Positions 22,725 through 33,195 of a stretch of DNA of 64,000 nucleotides are shown here, in pieces. The position numbers and the translations under genes are program-made. This stretch comes from Omphiscola glabra (lineage: Eukaryota; Mollusca; Gastropoda; Lymnaeidae), in the NCBI GenBank assembly GCA_964017045.1, contig OZ024808.1, positions 4,915,284 to 4,979,283 on the forward strand. The letters are read 5' to 3'. Within the stretch, counting starts at the first letter, position 1. Every line of letters begins with the position of its first letter. The notes below the pieces were generated by a model. That model ran no database searches and was not told the DNA's origin. It saw nothing but the letters and a program-made list of their open reading frames with translations.

Positions 22725-23452
22725 GACCAACAAAGCCCTAACTAATGTTCTTCCTATAAGACTGCCATCCCCATATGGACCAACAAAACCCTAACTAATG
22801 TTCATCCTATAAGACTGACATCCCCATATGGACCAAGAAAACTCTAACTAATGTTCATCCTATAAGACTGACATCCCCATATGGGGCTACAAGGCCCTAA
22901 CTAATGTTCATCCTATAAGACTGCCATCCCCATATGGACCAACAAAGCCATAACTAATGTTCATCCTATAAGACTGAGATCCCCATATGGGCCTACAAAA
23001 CCCTGACTAATGTTCATCCTATAAGACTGCAATCCCCATATGGGCCTACAAAACCCTGACTAATGTTCATGCTATAAGATTACCATTTCCATATGGACCA
23101 ACAAAACCCTAACTAATGTTTATCCTATAAGACTGACATCCCCATATGGACCAACAAAGCCCTAACTAATGTTTATCCTATAAGACTGACTTCCCCATAT
23201 GGACCAACAAAGCCCTAACTAATGTTCATCCTATAAGACTGACATCCCCATATGGACCAACAAAGCCCTGACTAATGTTCATGCCATAAGACTTCTTTCC
23301 CCATATGGACCAACAAAGCCCTAACTAATGTTCATCCTATAAGACTGCCATCCCCATATGGGCCTACAAAACCCTGACTAATGTTCATGCCATAAGACTG
23401 CCTTCCCCATATGGACCAACAAAGCGCTAACTAATGTTCATCGTATAAGACT
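22725..23452. repeat. 53-bp minisatellite, about 14 copies
   Basis: Units contain CTAACTAATGTTCATCCTAT, AAGACTGCCATCCCCATATG and GACCAACAAAGC. Two unit types (GACCAACAAAGCC versus GGCCTACAAAACC) alternate, suggesting multi-unit duplication. Confidence 0.94.
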
Positions 23453-23834
23453 GAACACTGTAATCTTGTAGCCACTAGGCGTCAAATTCTTGATACGGCG
23501 TCGAACGACTTTGCTCAGGCAGCGCAGCCTTTGGATCTAACCATGAACTCAAAGAAAATTAATGTTCTTTTAGAAATGTCAACGAGGATTTGCCCCCCCC
23601 CCCCCCAACCCAGTATCTATCAGTGCTGGGTGATCTGTGATTTTCTGTGCGTTGGCAGGGGAATAATTATATCAGAACATATTATTTCGAATAGAAAATG
23701 TAATATTCTCTTTTGAAACGTTTGAACTTAGGCTCTTATTCAGTGTAGGCCATATTGACTATATCTATGGCCTGACATTTGAAAGAAATTAAATAAAATG
23801 TACTACGTACGTTGATCTTAGTACGTTGATCTTT
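23453..23834. other. Spacer with a 14-base poly-C run
   Basis: A short frame (23,531-23,716) reads through the poly-C run (23,593-23,606) and has no recognisable domain. Nothing else is supported. Confidence 0.5.
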
Positions 23835-24308
23835 CAGATGGGTAAAGAGGCTTGTTGTCCTCTCAGATACTACATTGCACAGCTAAAGAGGCTTGTATTT
23901 CTCTAAGATACTACGTTGCACAGCTAAAGCGGCTTGTGTTTCTCTAAGATACTAAATTGCACAGCTAAAGAGGCATGTGGTTCTCTCAGATACTACGTTG
24001 CACAGCTAAAGAGGCATGTTGTACCCTCTCAGATACTGCATTGCACAGGTAAATAGGCTTGATGTTCTCTCAGATACTACGTTGCACAGCTAAAGAGACT
24101 TTTTGTCCTTTCAGATACTACATTGCACAGGTAAAGAGGCTTGTTGTCCTCTCAGATACTACGTTGCACAGCTAAAGAGGCTTGAAGGTTCTCTCATATA
24201 CTACAATGCACAACTAAAGAGGCTTGTTGTCCTCTCAGAAACTACATTGCACAGCTAAAGAGTCTTGTATTTCTCTCAGATACTAAATTGCACACGTAAA
24301 GAGGCTGT
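23835..24308. repeat. 41-bp minisatellite, about 11 copies
   Basis: Units contain CAGCTAAAGAGGCTTGTTGT then CCTCTCAGATACTACATTGC. Copies are heterogeneous (CTAAGATACTA, ATACTACGTTG), so this array is older than its neighbours. Confidence 0.9.
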
Positions 24309-24714
24309 TAAAACAAATTCTTCTTGTTGTTTACTCGGATACTAAATGACAGCTGTTTATATTATTTCCTTAAACTGTTGTTTGGTCGCTGAATTAGGCT
24401 TCTTATCGATACGTTCGTTTTTTTGTTGCGTCCGTTCTTTAAAGTTTTTATCCAAACTTTGTTTCTATTATTTCTTTTGACCTAATCTGATTTCAGTCTC
24501 TACTCCTCATTATCATAAAACACTAACTATAGCAACAAACATCACTGGAACATGTACTCTAAGAGGAGCTGCCAACACGTATGTTACACACATTCACTGG
24601 AAGCAGACATTTTAAAAATCTTGACTAATTATTCAAAATTTAAATTCAGAAATTAAATTTATGCGATTTTAGAAAATCAATAAATCGACGAAAAGGCAAG
24701 ATGGGTCCGTACCC
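24309..24714. other. Spacer, nothing recognised
   Basis: AT-rich sequence without a supported gene, repeat or element end. Confidence 0.5.
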
Positions 24715-25080
24715 TGTTTTGAGAAGACATGGTGGATCTGTTCACTAGTTTTTGAGATGGCATGGTGGATCCGTTCACTAGTTTTTGAGATGGCGAGGTG
24801 GATCCGTTCACTAGTTTTTGAGATGGCATTGTGGATCCGTTCACTAGTTTTTGAGAAGGCATGGTGGATCCAATCACTAGTTTTTGAGATGGCATGGTGG
24901 ATCCGTTCACTAGTTTTTGAAATGGCATGGTGGATCCGTTCACTAGTTTTTGATATGGCATGGTGGATCCGTTCACTAGTTTTTGAGAAGGCATGGTGGA
25001 TCCGTTCACTAGTTTTTGAAAAGGCATGGTGGATCCAATCACTAGTTTTTGAGAAGGCATGGTGGATCCGTTCACTTGTT
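24715..25080. repeat. 33-bp minisatellite, 11 copies
   Basis: Units are GGCATGGTGGATCCGTTCAC followed by TAGTTTTTGAGAA or -GAT. Since 33 is a multiple of three, both strands stay open; this is not evidence for a protein. Confidence 0.95.
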
Positions 25081-25240
25081 TCAATTTTTTTTTAAAAGTA
25101 GAGATACAACCGGATCAGTGTAATAAAAAGAAAACTCCAATAGCTTTTGGCCGTGACAAAAAACGGAGGTTGGGGGGGGGGGGGGGGTGTGCGGGGATTA
25201 TCTCCAGGCTGCGTGAAACTCTTTTAGAAGCTATTGTTAC

Positions 25241-25641
25241 ATTGAACAAGTCATTGAACAAGACATTGAACAATACATTGAACAAGACATTAAACAAGAC
25301 ATTGAACAAGACATTGAACAAGACATTGAACAAGACATTGAACAAGACATTGAACAAGACATTGAACAAGACATTGAACAAGACATTGAACAAGACATTG
25401 AACAAGACATTGAACAAGACATTGAACAAGACATTGAACAAGACATTGAACAAGACATTGAACAAGACATTGAACAAGACATTGAACAAGACATTGAACA
25501 AGACATTGAACAAGACATTGAACAAGACATTGAACAAGACATTGAACAAGACATTGAACAAGACATTGAACAAGACATTGAACAAGACATTGAACAAGAC
25601 ATTGAACAAGACATTGAACAAGACATTGAACAAGACATTGC
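25241..25641. repeat. 12-bp array ACATTGAACAAG, about 33 copies
   Basis: After a few variant units at the left end (CAAGTCATTG, CAATACATTG, ACATTAAACAAG) the array is perfectly uniform for almost 350 bp, implying very recent expansion. A 16-base poly-G run lies just upstream (25,172-25,187). Its 12-bp period leaves frames open on both strands. Confidence 0.98.
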
Positions 25642-25749
25642 TTTGATTAAAAATATTTACAGAATTCTAATAAATTTACTGTTGCTGGACATGAAATAAC
25701 CCTTATTTAAACCAAGGCAATAGGCTATTATTGTAAAGCACCACCAAAA

Positions 25750-26045
25750 ACTATTCGAAGAAGTAAGGACATTTAGCACTTCACCAAACCTATTCGAAGC
25801 AGTAAGGACATTTAGCACTTCACCATCAAACCTATTCGAAGCAGTAAGGACATTTAGCACTTCACCAAACCTATTCGAAGCAATAAGGACATTTAGCACT
25901 TCACCAAACCTATTTGAAGCAGTAAAGACATTTAGCACTTCACCAAACCTATTCGAAGCAGTAAGGACATTTAGCACTTCACCAAACCTATTCGAAGCAG
26001 TAAGGACATTTTGCACTTCACCAATCCTTTTCGAATCAGTAAGGA
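25750..26045. repeat. 39-bp minisatellite, about 7.5 copies
   Basis: Units contain AGTAAGGACATTTAGCACTT and CACCAAACCTATTCGAAGC. One unit near 25,825 carries a 3-bp insertion (CACCATCAAACC). Confidence 0.95.
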
Positions 26046-26072
26046 CATCTGAGGGACGAGGTTTGTCAACAT

Positions 26073-26480
26073 AGCTCAGTGTTATACTAGTTCAATGAAG
26101 CTGTCATGTAGATGGAGAGCTCAGTGTTATACTAGTTCAATGAAGCTGCCATGTAGAAGGAGAGCTCAGTGTTATACTAGTTCAATGAAGCTGCCATGTA
26201 GATGGAGAGCTCAGTGTTATACTAGTTCAATGAAGCTGTCATGTAGATGGAGAGCTCAGTGTTATACTAGTTTAATGAAGCTGTCATGTAGATGGAGAGC
26301 TCAGTGTTATACTAGTTCAATGAAGCTGTCATGTAGATGGAGAGCTCAGTGTTATACTAGTTCAATGAAGCTGTCATGTAGATGGAGAGCTCAGTGTTAT
26401 ACTAGTTCAATGAAGCTGTCATGTAGATGGAGAGCTCAGTGTTATACTAGTTCAATGAAGCTGCCATGTAGATGGAGCAA
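26073..26480. repeat. 45-bp minisatellite, 9 copies
   Basis: Units contain AGCTCAGTGTTATACTAGTT and CAATGAAGCTGTCATGTAGA. A period divisible by three explains the uninterrupted frame; no protein is inferred. Confidence 0.95.
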
Positions 26481-26756
26481 GTGATTCAGTTTACAACTGG
26501 AGCATTTAAATGCTATTTTAAATCCTTTATATTAACATTGCTCTTGTTTTTTTTGGCTAGCTGGCCGAGTGGCAAAAATCTTCAGACAGCTAATTGACCG
26601 ACTTCCCGTCAACCTATCGAGCTGAAACTTGGAAATTAGACCCGTTGCGGATGACAACATATTCTTTCAAATTTTGCAGGGGCCTTATTAAAGGCAACCC
26701 ACTCTGTGCAGTCGATCAGTGTTAAAATATCTATTGAAACCTATGTCCACAAAAGG
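26481..26756. other. Spacer with a weak tRNA/SINE A-box-like motif
   Basis: GCTGGCCGAGTGGC at about 26,561-26,574 resembles the A box of Leu/Ser tRNAs, as in the SINE at 54.4 kb, but no B box follows. Treated as uncertain. Confidence 0.3.
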
Positions 26757-27255
26757 ACAAACAAGACAGCTAGGTTAAAAAGACAACTTTTTATGGAAAA
26801 CATTGAGGTCACCCCCGTAACAAGACAGCTAGGTTAAAAAGACAACTTTTTATGGAAAACATTGAGGTCACCCCCGTAACAAGACAGCTAGGTTAAAAAG
26901 ACAACTTTTTATGGAAAACATTGAGGTCACCCCCGTAACAAGACAGCTAGGTTAAAAAGACAACTTTTTATGGAAAACATTGAGGTCACCCCCGTAACAA
27001 GACAGCTACTTTGGGCAGGTCATCTTCAGGTGAAGAACAAAGAGGTCACGCCCCTTACAAGACAGTTATTTAAGGCAGGTCATCTTCCTGTAGAGAGCAC
27101 GTAGGCCACGCCCCTTACAAGAAAGCTGCTTGGGCATTCCATCTTCCTGAGGAGAGCACTGAGGTCACGCCCCTTCCAAGACAGCTACTTTAAGCAGGTC
27201 ATCTTCCTGTGGAGAGCACTGAGGTCACGTCCCTTACAACACAGTTACTTTGGGC
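26757..27255. repeat. 59-bp minisatellite in two subfamilies, about 8 copies
   Basis: The first four copies (to about 26,999) are essentially identical and contain AGCTAGGTTAAAAAGACAAC. The next four or so are divergent and contain GGCAGGTCATCTTCCTG. Both share AACAAGACAGCTA and GAGGTCAC.CCCC, so they descend from one unit. Confidence 0.93.
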
Positions 27256-27469
27256 ACATCATCTTCCCCTCAGTGGAAGGTAATCATAAGTATGAAGCTG
27301 TCTCCAAAGCAAGCCATGTACCTGAAATCGCAATGGCGTGATGAGAATCGAACATTGAGCGTTAAAAAACAGGCTTTAAGAGCGTCACTTGATTCCATCT
27401 ACCCCAGAAAAAAGCATTCTGTATCGTTGGCTCCTTACAGGAATAATTTGAGAGCCTCTCGTCTAAAGC

Positions 27470-28925
27470 AGGGTTTCTTTCAGGCATATCTCGGGGGGGG
27501 GGGGGAATTTGTTGACTCCCGGGGAAAAGACAAGTGCCCCCCCCCCCCCCGAGCAAAATGTGTACAAAAATATAAAGATTATATATGTTTTATTTAAAAT
27601 TACTAAATTGTCTGTTTTAAACAGTTTAAAAAGATTATTATCTGGTGCCTTTAACCTAATACAATTAGTGGACCAATGAGATATCGCTACGCTTGACATA
27701 TTTGATGATCTGTATTTTAAGTTTAATCTTGTTACAAATTTATAGTATTCGATATTAAAATCGCACTGGCCGCTCTTGATTATTAGCCGATGTCTTACAT
27801 CCCGTTGTTCGTATAATATAATAATCGGTATTTTTATTCATTAATTTTTTGCAACTGCACAAGTTTAAAGATTTTTCAATTACATTTACATCAATTTGAA
27901 TGTCTACAATTTTAATGATATATCTTGCTAAATATCAAACATGTTTAATCTATTTTCATCATAAAAGCATAAATTTAAATTAGGATGGATGTTAATTACA
28001 CATTGTATGATGGAATTTTAAGCTTTGAAATATTTGTAGTTGCATACCTATAAATTTATTTGATTCCATGTGTGTTAAGTTAAAGAAAATGTTAACTTTT
28101 TTTAAATTTAAGAATTTAACGGCCGCACACAAAAAGTGCACATTAATAGTACTCTTTTTAATTTTTGACTCTGGTAAAATTTGGAAACAATTAGAAAAGT
28201 TAGTCTAATTATTAGAAGTAATTTTGTTTTTTTTAATTTTGTGATAAAACGCTTTTAAATTATTTGTTGTGTGTTGAAAATTCATTTATTAATTATGTAG
28301 TTATCCCCCGCCCCAAATATTGTAAATAACTTTTTAAAAAGCCACATTACTATTTTTAGTAATATACAATTTGTAAAATAATTTTTGTTGTTGCAAAACT
28401 TAATTCATATCTGAGATAAAATGCATTCTCGTAATTTTTATTCATCAAAAATGTTCTGGGGACTATAATAAATTTAATAGGCGATATTAATATAGGGCAA
28501 ACGCTTACCCTCAGGGATGACCAAAAAAAAAAAAGAATTTTCTTTAAGTCCCACTGGTGAGGAATTTAAGATGTCTTTGATCATTATTAAGGTTAATTAT
28601 GGCACTCCCCACCAGAAAGTTTGTCTCAAAATTGTCTGAAAGAAACAACAAATTCAAGTATACGCAAAAACGTACCCTTGCCTTTTAAGTTTGGAACTGG
28701 GCGCCATCATGCCTCCTACAAAACCTTACAAATGTCATTTCCCGTTCAAAAAGTATAATAGAAATATTGAGTTTAAATATCCCCAAAAATATACCTCTTG
28801 ATTTGGAAATATTAAAAAAATATTTGGGGAGCAGGCTGCACAGACCTTTTCCTTGATCAAGATTAATCGGCGCCCTCAATTTTTTGTCCTACTTCCTAGT
28901 GGCGCAACTACTATTATTGCCGCTA
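27470..28925. repeat. Dispersed repeat, copy A (contains G-run/C-run hairpin)
   Basis: Blocks of this stretch recur, in order, at 36.17-36.64 kb, 37.82-38.04 kb and 39.46-39.81 kb. Shared landmarks are TTTCTTTCAGGCATA next to a poly-G run, TGACTCTGGTAAAATTTGGA, GTGTTGAAAATTCATTTATT, GTTCTGGGGACTATAA, AAGTCCCACTGGTG.GGAATT and CCCGTTCAAAAAGTATA. No protein is recognised. It is probably an uncharacterised mobile element, since copy B is interrupted by others. Confidence 0.7.
27491..27553. other. Poly-G / poly-C inverted repeat
   Basis: CTC followed by 13 G (27,493-27,505) and, 31 bases later, 14 C (27,537-27,550) followed by GAG. The two could fold as a hairpin, or the G strand could form a quadruplex. 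Confidence 0.8.
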
Positions 28926-29264
28926 CTAGAGACCAAAAATACTTGTCGTTTCCCTTTTCATTTTTACACTACCCACACTCTGTAACTTATTATTTGTCGA
29001 AAATAATAGACTAAATATGTACACAATTGAATTTTTTTTATATCGACTAAAGGCATAGTGTATATTAAATAGATACATAAAATATAAACAAAATTGTACA
29101 GCATTTACATAGTTTAATTAAAGGATGGCTCTGCTAAGATTGTGGTCAAAATCTTTTTTTTAAAGTTAGTTAACACAAATTGACACACCTGTATGCATTA
29201 TCCAACCGATTTTAGGCCAATAAATAATATTGTGGACATAAACAATGATTCTGATGGGCAGTAT
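28926..29264. other. AT-rich spacer, nothing recognised
   Basis: No coding signal, repeat or element end is supported. Confidence 0.5.
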
Positions 29265-29417
29265 GACCTATAGTTAACACATAGAGCCTATGTTGGGTCT
29301 AAAGAAAACTATAGTGTGCCTAAAGAAACTACAGTGGATTAATTAGACACGAACAATCTGTGTCAATATAACAATATATATTAAACTTTAATAATAATTT
29401 TACATTACGCATAAGCA

Positions 29418-29443
29418 GACGTTTCGGCACATGCCTTCGTCAG
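29418..29443 (-). ncRNA. Hammerhead-like motif, Penelope copy 2
   Basis: The reverse complement reads CTGACGAAGGC, ATGT, GCCGAAACGTC. It has the same layout as the motif at 945-970, but with C for U in the invariant CUGAUGA core, which would be expected to impair cleavage. Confidence 0.45.
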
Positions 29444-29635
29444 TACAACAAGACATATAAATAAGTATAATTCAAATTTAAATAATATATATATTGATAG
29501 ATATATCCTCCCTAAAAATAGACAGAAAAAAATAAGAGTGGGCGCAAAAACCAGACAGAAACAAAGTAAAGAAGAATGGAAAGGCAGTGACTTGAAGTAA
29601 AATGTAAAAGCCCAATCAGGAAAAAGATATGGCAG

Positions 29636-30078
29636 TTACGCAAAATTGTGGATTTGGTTTATCCCGTATGGAGTTAACGTACCAATTCTTGTGATTAATT
29701 TATTCTCCATATAGATCCTATCCGGTGTGTTACTAGTATACAGTATACCAGTAACTGCGATGTCTAAAATGTCATCATGGTTAGTGCTATTGAAATGTTT
29801 GGAGACCGGAAAAAGAGCCTGTATATTTATGTTATAGAGGTGTTCTCTAAACCTGTCCCCAAGGCGACGACCTGTCTCTCCTACGTATAATTTACCGCAC
29901 TTTTTACAAAGGGTGGTGTAAATCACGTTGCGACTTGTGCAGGTAAAGACATCTTTTATTCTGAATATTTCCAGAGAGAAAGTGATCTTATCAACTTGAA
30001 TCACGTAGGCACATGTGTTACAAAGGATACGATTGCAACTTTTGGTGCCATTATGCGCTTGAATAGCAGGGAGGTTGA
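29636..30078 (-). pseudogene. Penelope GIY-YIG endonuclease domain and zinc-binding-like linker
   Basis: The minus-strand frame contains AHNGTKSCNRILCNTCAYV, a Cys-rich segment seen upstream of the nuclease in Penelope-like elements. It is followed by IQVDKITFSLEIFRIKDVFT, CTSRNVIYTTLCKKCGKLYV and GETGRRLGDRFREHL. The latter hold the Y, Y-V-G, R and E landmarks of a GIY-YIG nuclease, here VIY and LYVGET. The frame then runs through SKHFNSTNHDD to GINQIHNFA and a stop. The nuclease core is intact in this copy. The domain nicks DNA to prime reverse transcription. Further upstream toward the RT the frame is broken. Confidence 0.85.
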
Positions 30079-30239
30079 TTTAACTAGCATGTCCCTAAGG
30101 CTCGTGTGCCACCGGAAAGCGGAGGGAGGCGGTTTTCTGAAAACCTCATTTGTGACAGAGTCTGCCATGAGAATTAAGTGGTTTTTCAGAACCAGAAAAC
30201 GTTCTTTAAGGTTATGGGGCTGAGTATTAAAATATATTT

Positions 30240-31066
30240 TGACCTATCACTAGCGTCAGAATGAGTAGCTTGAAAAGAATCTTGTCTAGTCATGCCTTTA
30301 ACTCGAGTGACAGCTGTCTAGTCATGCCTTTAACTCGAGTGACAGCTGCTTTTAAAATTTGCTCAGGAAATACCTGCGAAGGAAAAAAAACCAACATTTC
30401 AGCCATACTTTCCCAAAAATCCTCAACATTACTACAGAGTCTTCTCAGTCTCAGCACATGAGAAAAATGGATGAAGTTTTTACATGATTGAGGATGGGAC
30501 GATGCATATATTAAGAAACCGTGACTGTCTGTTTTCTTATATAAAATAGACGTAGATATGTTATTCTCGTTAAGGTTAATTTTTAAGTCCAAAAAGTTGA
30601 TAGTACTTTTATCGATCATTGAAGTAAATTTGATTGTTGGATGAAAATGTCCAATGAAGTCAATAAAATTTTATACTTGTGTAATGCCCATGTTGGTAAT
30701 CCCTACACAGTTATCTATGTATCTCCTGTCGTAGTCTGGGAAAGGACCTTTGGAGTGTTCTCTCCAAAGATGTTCCAAATGACCCATGAATAGACATGCA
30801 TAACTTGGTCCCATTGTTGTTCCCATAGAAACACTATTGATCTAATGAAAGAATTCGCCATTAAATTCAAACGAGTTCAGCTATAGAACCAGTTATATAA
30901 AACGTACAAGAGCACTTGTTGGGAACTTAGGGTTAGGATTCTTATTCAGAAAAAACGAAATAGTGGTGAGACCATCAGTGTGGGGAATTGAGGTGTACAG
31001 TGAAGAAACCCCCATTGTGAATAGTGAATGGCTTCCATTAAGTAAAACCAAGGAATCGAGAGATTT
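30240..31066 (-). pseudogene. Penelope reverse transcriptase fragment with mutated active site
   Basis: Minus-strand frames give SLYTSIPHTDGLTT (motif A region), then FNGEFFH...SMGTTMGPSYACLFMG (motif B), then PDYDRRYIDNCVG, where the second catalytic Asp of the YxDD box is Asn. After an in-frame TAA the protein resumes with STINFLDLKINLNENNIS, KTDSHGFLIYASSHPQSCK and HVLRLRRLCS, all typical of the Penelope C-terminal RT/thumb. A 32-bp tandem duplication containing TCATGCCTTTAACTCGAGTG lies at 30,285-30,348. Several stops show that the element is dead. Confidence 0.82.
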
Positions 31067-31264
31067 GATCACATAGAACCTATATTGGGCCTTAAGAAAC
31101 CATAACGGGTGAATAAAACCTATATTGAACCTACAGAATCAAAAGTGTAGCTATAGAATCTATAGTGAGCCTATATCACATTTACTGGACCTATAGAACC
31201 TTTAGTATGCCGATAGAAGTTTTTGGGGCTTATATAACCTATAGTAGGTTTATAGAAAGTATAT

Positions 31265-31797
31265 GGGCTTATAGAAACCATACTGGGTATATAGAACCTA
31301 AAGTTAGCTTATAGAAACCATACTGGGTATATAGAACCTAAAGTCAGCTTATAGAAACCATACTGGGTATATAGAACCTAAAGTCAGCTTATAGAAACCA
31401 TACTGGGTATATAGAACCTAAAGTCAGCTTATAGAAACCATACTGGGTATATAGAACCTAAAGTCAGCTTATAGACTCCATACTGGGTATATATAACCTA
31501 AAGTCAGCTTATAGAAACCATACTGGGTATATAGAACCTATAGTCAGCGAATAGAAACCATACTGGGTATATAGAACCTATAGTCAGTGAATAGAAACCA
31601 TACTGGGTATATAGAACCTATAGTCAGCGAATAGAAACCATACTGGGTATATAGAACCTAAAGTCAGCTTATAGAAAGCATACTGGGTATATAGAACCTA
31701 AAGTCAGCTTATAGAAAGCATACTGGGTATATAGAACCTAAAGTCAGCTTATAGAAACCATACTGGGTATATAGAACCTAAAGTGAGATTATAGAAC
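31265..31797. repeat. 40-bp array, about 13 copies
   Basis: Units are ATAGAACCTAAAGTCAGCTT then ATAGAAACCATACTGGGTAT. Most copies are identical, while three central ones carry AGTCAGCGAATAG. Confidence 0.95.
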
Positions 31798-31980
31798 CTA
31801 TTTTGGGGCTAAAGAAACTTTTTAGGCCTATCGGTACTTTAATGAGCCTGTGGAACCTATATTGGGCCCACAGAACCTATAGTGGTACTACAGAACCTGT
31901 AGTATGTTCTCTTCTCTGTTGGCCTCCATAAAACAAAAAATACAACATATAATTTTTCTAACTGATAATTTTTTTTAAAG

Positions 31981-32573
31981 CTGTGATGTTTGCTATGGAT
32001 GCGAGTCTTGGACCACATACACCAAGCACGAAAAAAGGCTCAATGGCTTCCACCTCAGATGCCTGCGCCGCATCCTTGACATCAAATGGTAAGACAAAGT
32101 CCCCAACACGGATGTCCTGTCTCAAAACAAATATGTGCAGCGTCCTAGCCATTTTAATCCAAAGACGCCTCCGCTGGCTTGGGCACGTCAAGCGAATGCA
32201 ACCTGGTCGCATACCTAAGGACGTGCTGTACAGCGAGCTGGCGACAGGGAAAAGGTCAGTTGGACGGCCTCGTCTCAGATACATAGACATATGCAAAAGA
32301 GACATGAAGGCGGCCAACATCAACATTTCAAATTGGGAAGACCTGGCGGAGGATCGATCCACATGGAGGGGCATCGTGAAGGCTGGATCACTACGTGCCG
32401 ATGAGCTCTACAGGGCGGAAACAGCAGTAAAGATAGCGCAGAGAAAGGCCAGAAAACACTGCTCCACTGCATTCGTGTGTGGGACATGCAAAAGAGACTG
32501 CCACTCGAGGATCGGTCTCACTAGCCACAACAAGAGCTGCGATCAGAAAAGATAAATCTATCGTCTCTCGTAG
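31981..32573 (+). pseudogene. LINE 3'-terminal coding fragment with CCHC-like zinc finger
   Basis: The frame ending at 32,555 encodes RRLRWLGHVKRMQPGRIPKD, VLYSELATGKRSVGRPRLRY, KRDMKAANINISNWEDLAED and a terminal CGTCKRDCHSRIGLTSHNKSC finger. The GHVxRM...GxRxxGRPxLR...CKRDL pattern is the usual C-terminus of a large class of non-LTR elements in animals. The preceding part, CYGCESWTTYTKHEKRLNGF, lies in another frame and has a TAA after LDIKW, so a frameshift and a nonsense change are present. It occupies the place where the body of a duplicated somatomedin-B gene should be. Confidence 0.85.
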
Positions 32574-32965
32574 ACGGAAAGATGCCATACATGATATTTG
32601 ATCATCCAGTGCAACCAGCAAGTTGAGAGAAAAATACAATAATATTATAATTACTCATGGCATTCGTTGTGGCAGTTAGAAGCAAAAATACAATTAAATA
32701 AAACAAAAATTATCACAAGATCCTCCTGTATTCTGTTGTCTTATGACCGTTTAACAGACTAAAAGAATATCTGGGTCCGTTATTTTGACTTCTCGCTCAC
32801 GCCATGTTTTTTCTTAAAAAATATTCTACATCATAAACATATTGTTTACATATTGTTTATGTTTTTCTTAATTTCTTTATAGAAAAAAAATAAAAGTTCA
32901 TATTTCAAAGTACAACGTTAATTAAAAACCATTAGAGAAGTTGGCAGTAGGGTACAGCAGATAAT
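32574..32965 (-). pseudogene. 5' remnant of a second somatomedin-B-type gene
   Basis: On the minus strand this stretch matches the promoter and first codons of the gene at 33,196-34,983: GAAGTTGGCAGTAGG, ATCCTCCTGTATTCTGTTGT, GTGGCAGTTAGA, then an ATG followed by IIILLYFSLNLLVALDDQ against VVLSFLNLLAALADP in the intact gene. The third codon is TGA, and after about 25 codons homology ends at the LINE fragment. The 3' flank of the lost gene is still recognisable at 31,890-31,980 (TCTCTTCTCTGTTGGCCTCC), matching 33,025-33,090. So this is one half of a tandem duplication whose body was lost. Confidence 0.72.
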
Positions 32966-33195
32966 ATATAATATGATATATCCCCTATATTGGGATTACA
33001 AAAGCTATAGTGGTCCTATATAACCTATGGCATGATCTCTTCTCTGTTGGACTCCATAACAACAAAACATAGAATATAGTTCTTTATTTTTTGAAATCCT
33101 CTTTACGCCATTATCAAAATGAAAGAAGATAATGAATCCACAATTATACGACTGTATGCTCTATACTCTAAACACTTTATATAACTACTTAAAAG

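Larger units (their letters stand above)
29341..31066 (-). mobile_element. Penelope-like element, degenerate
   Basis: On the minus strand the order is RT fragments, a Cys-rich linker, a GIY-YIG domain, the 3' non-coding region, a hammerhead-like motif and a terminal sequence ending in the CGTGTCTAAT region. This is the layout of endonuclease-bearing Penelope-like elements, which encode a telomerase-related reverse transcriptase. Its 5' portion is missing. It sits inside the degenerate 20-bp repeat field. Confidence 0.85.
29265..33050. repeat. Degenerate 20-bp repeat field (TATAGAACCTATAGTGGGCC-like), interrupted
   Basis: Loose copies of a unit of about 20 bp are seen at 29,270-29,340, 31,070-31,265, 31,797-31,895 and 32,985-33,030. 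A Penelope element (29,341-31,066) and a LINE fragment (31,981-32,573) lie within the field. The homogenised 40-bp array in the middle is made from two diverged half-units. Confidence 0.65.

Noticed and set aside
25059..25646. Frames encoding NKTL or FNVL repeats over the 12-bp array
   Set aside because: They come from a stop-free repeat with no initiation context or conserved ends; nothing suggests a protein.
26553..26640. tRNA gene or SINE at GCTGGCCGAGTGGC
   Set aside because: Only an A-box-like motif is present, with no B box or cloverleaf.
27250..27597. 115-codon frame
   Set aside because: It runs through poly-G/poly-C and repeat DNA with no recognisable domain.
31983..32374. Minus-strand 138-codon frame opposite the LINE tail
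   Set aside because: Antisense shadow of a recognised LINE C-terminus.
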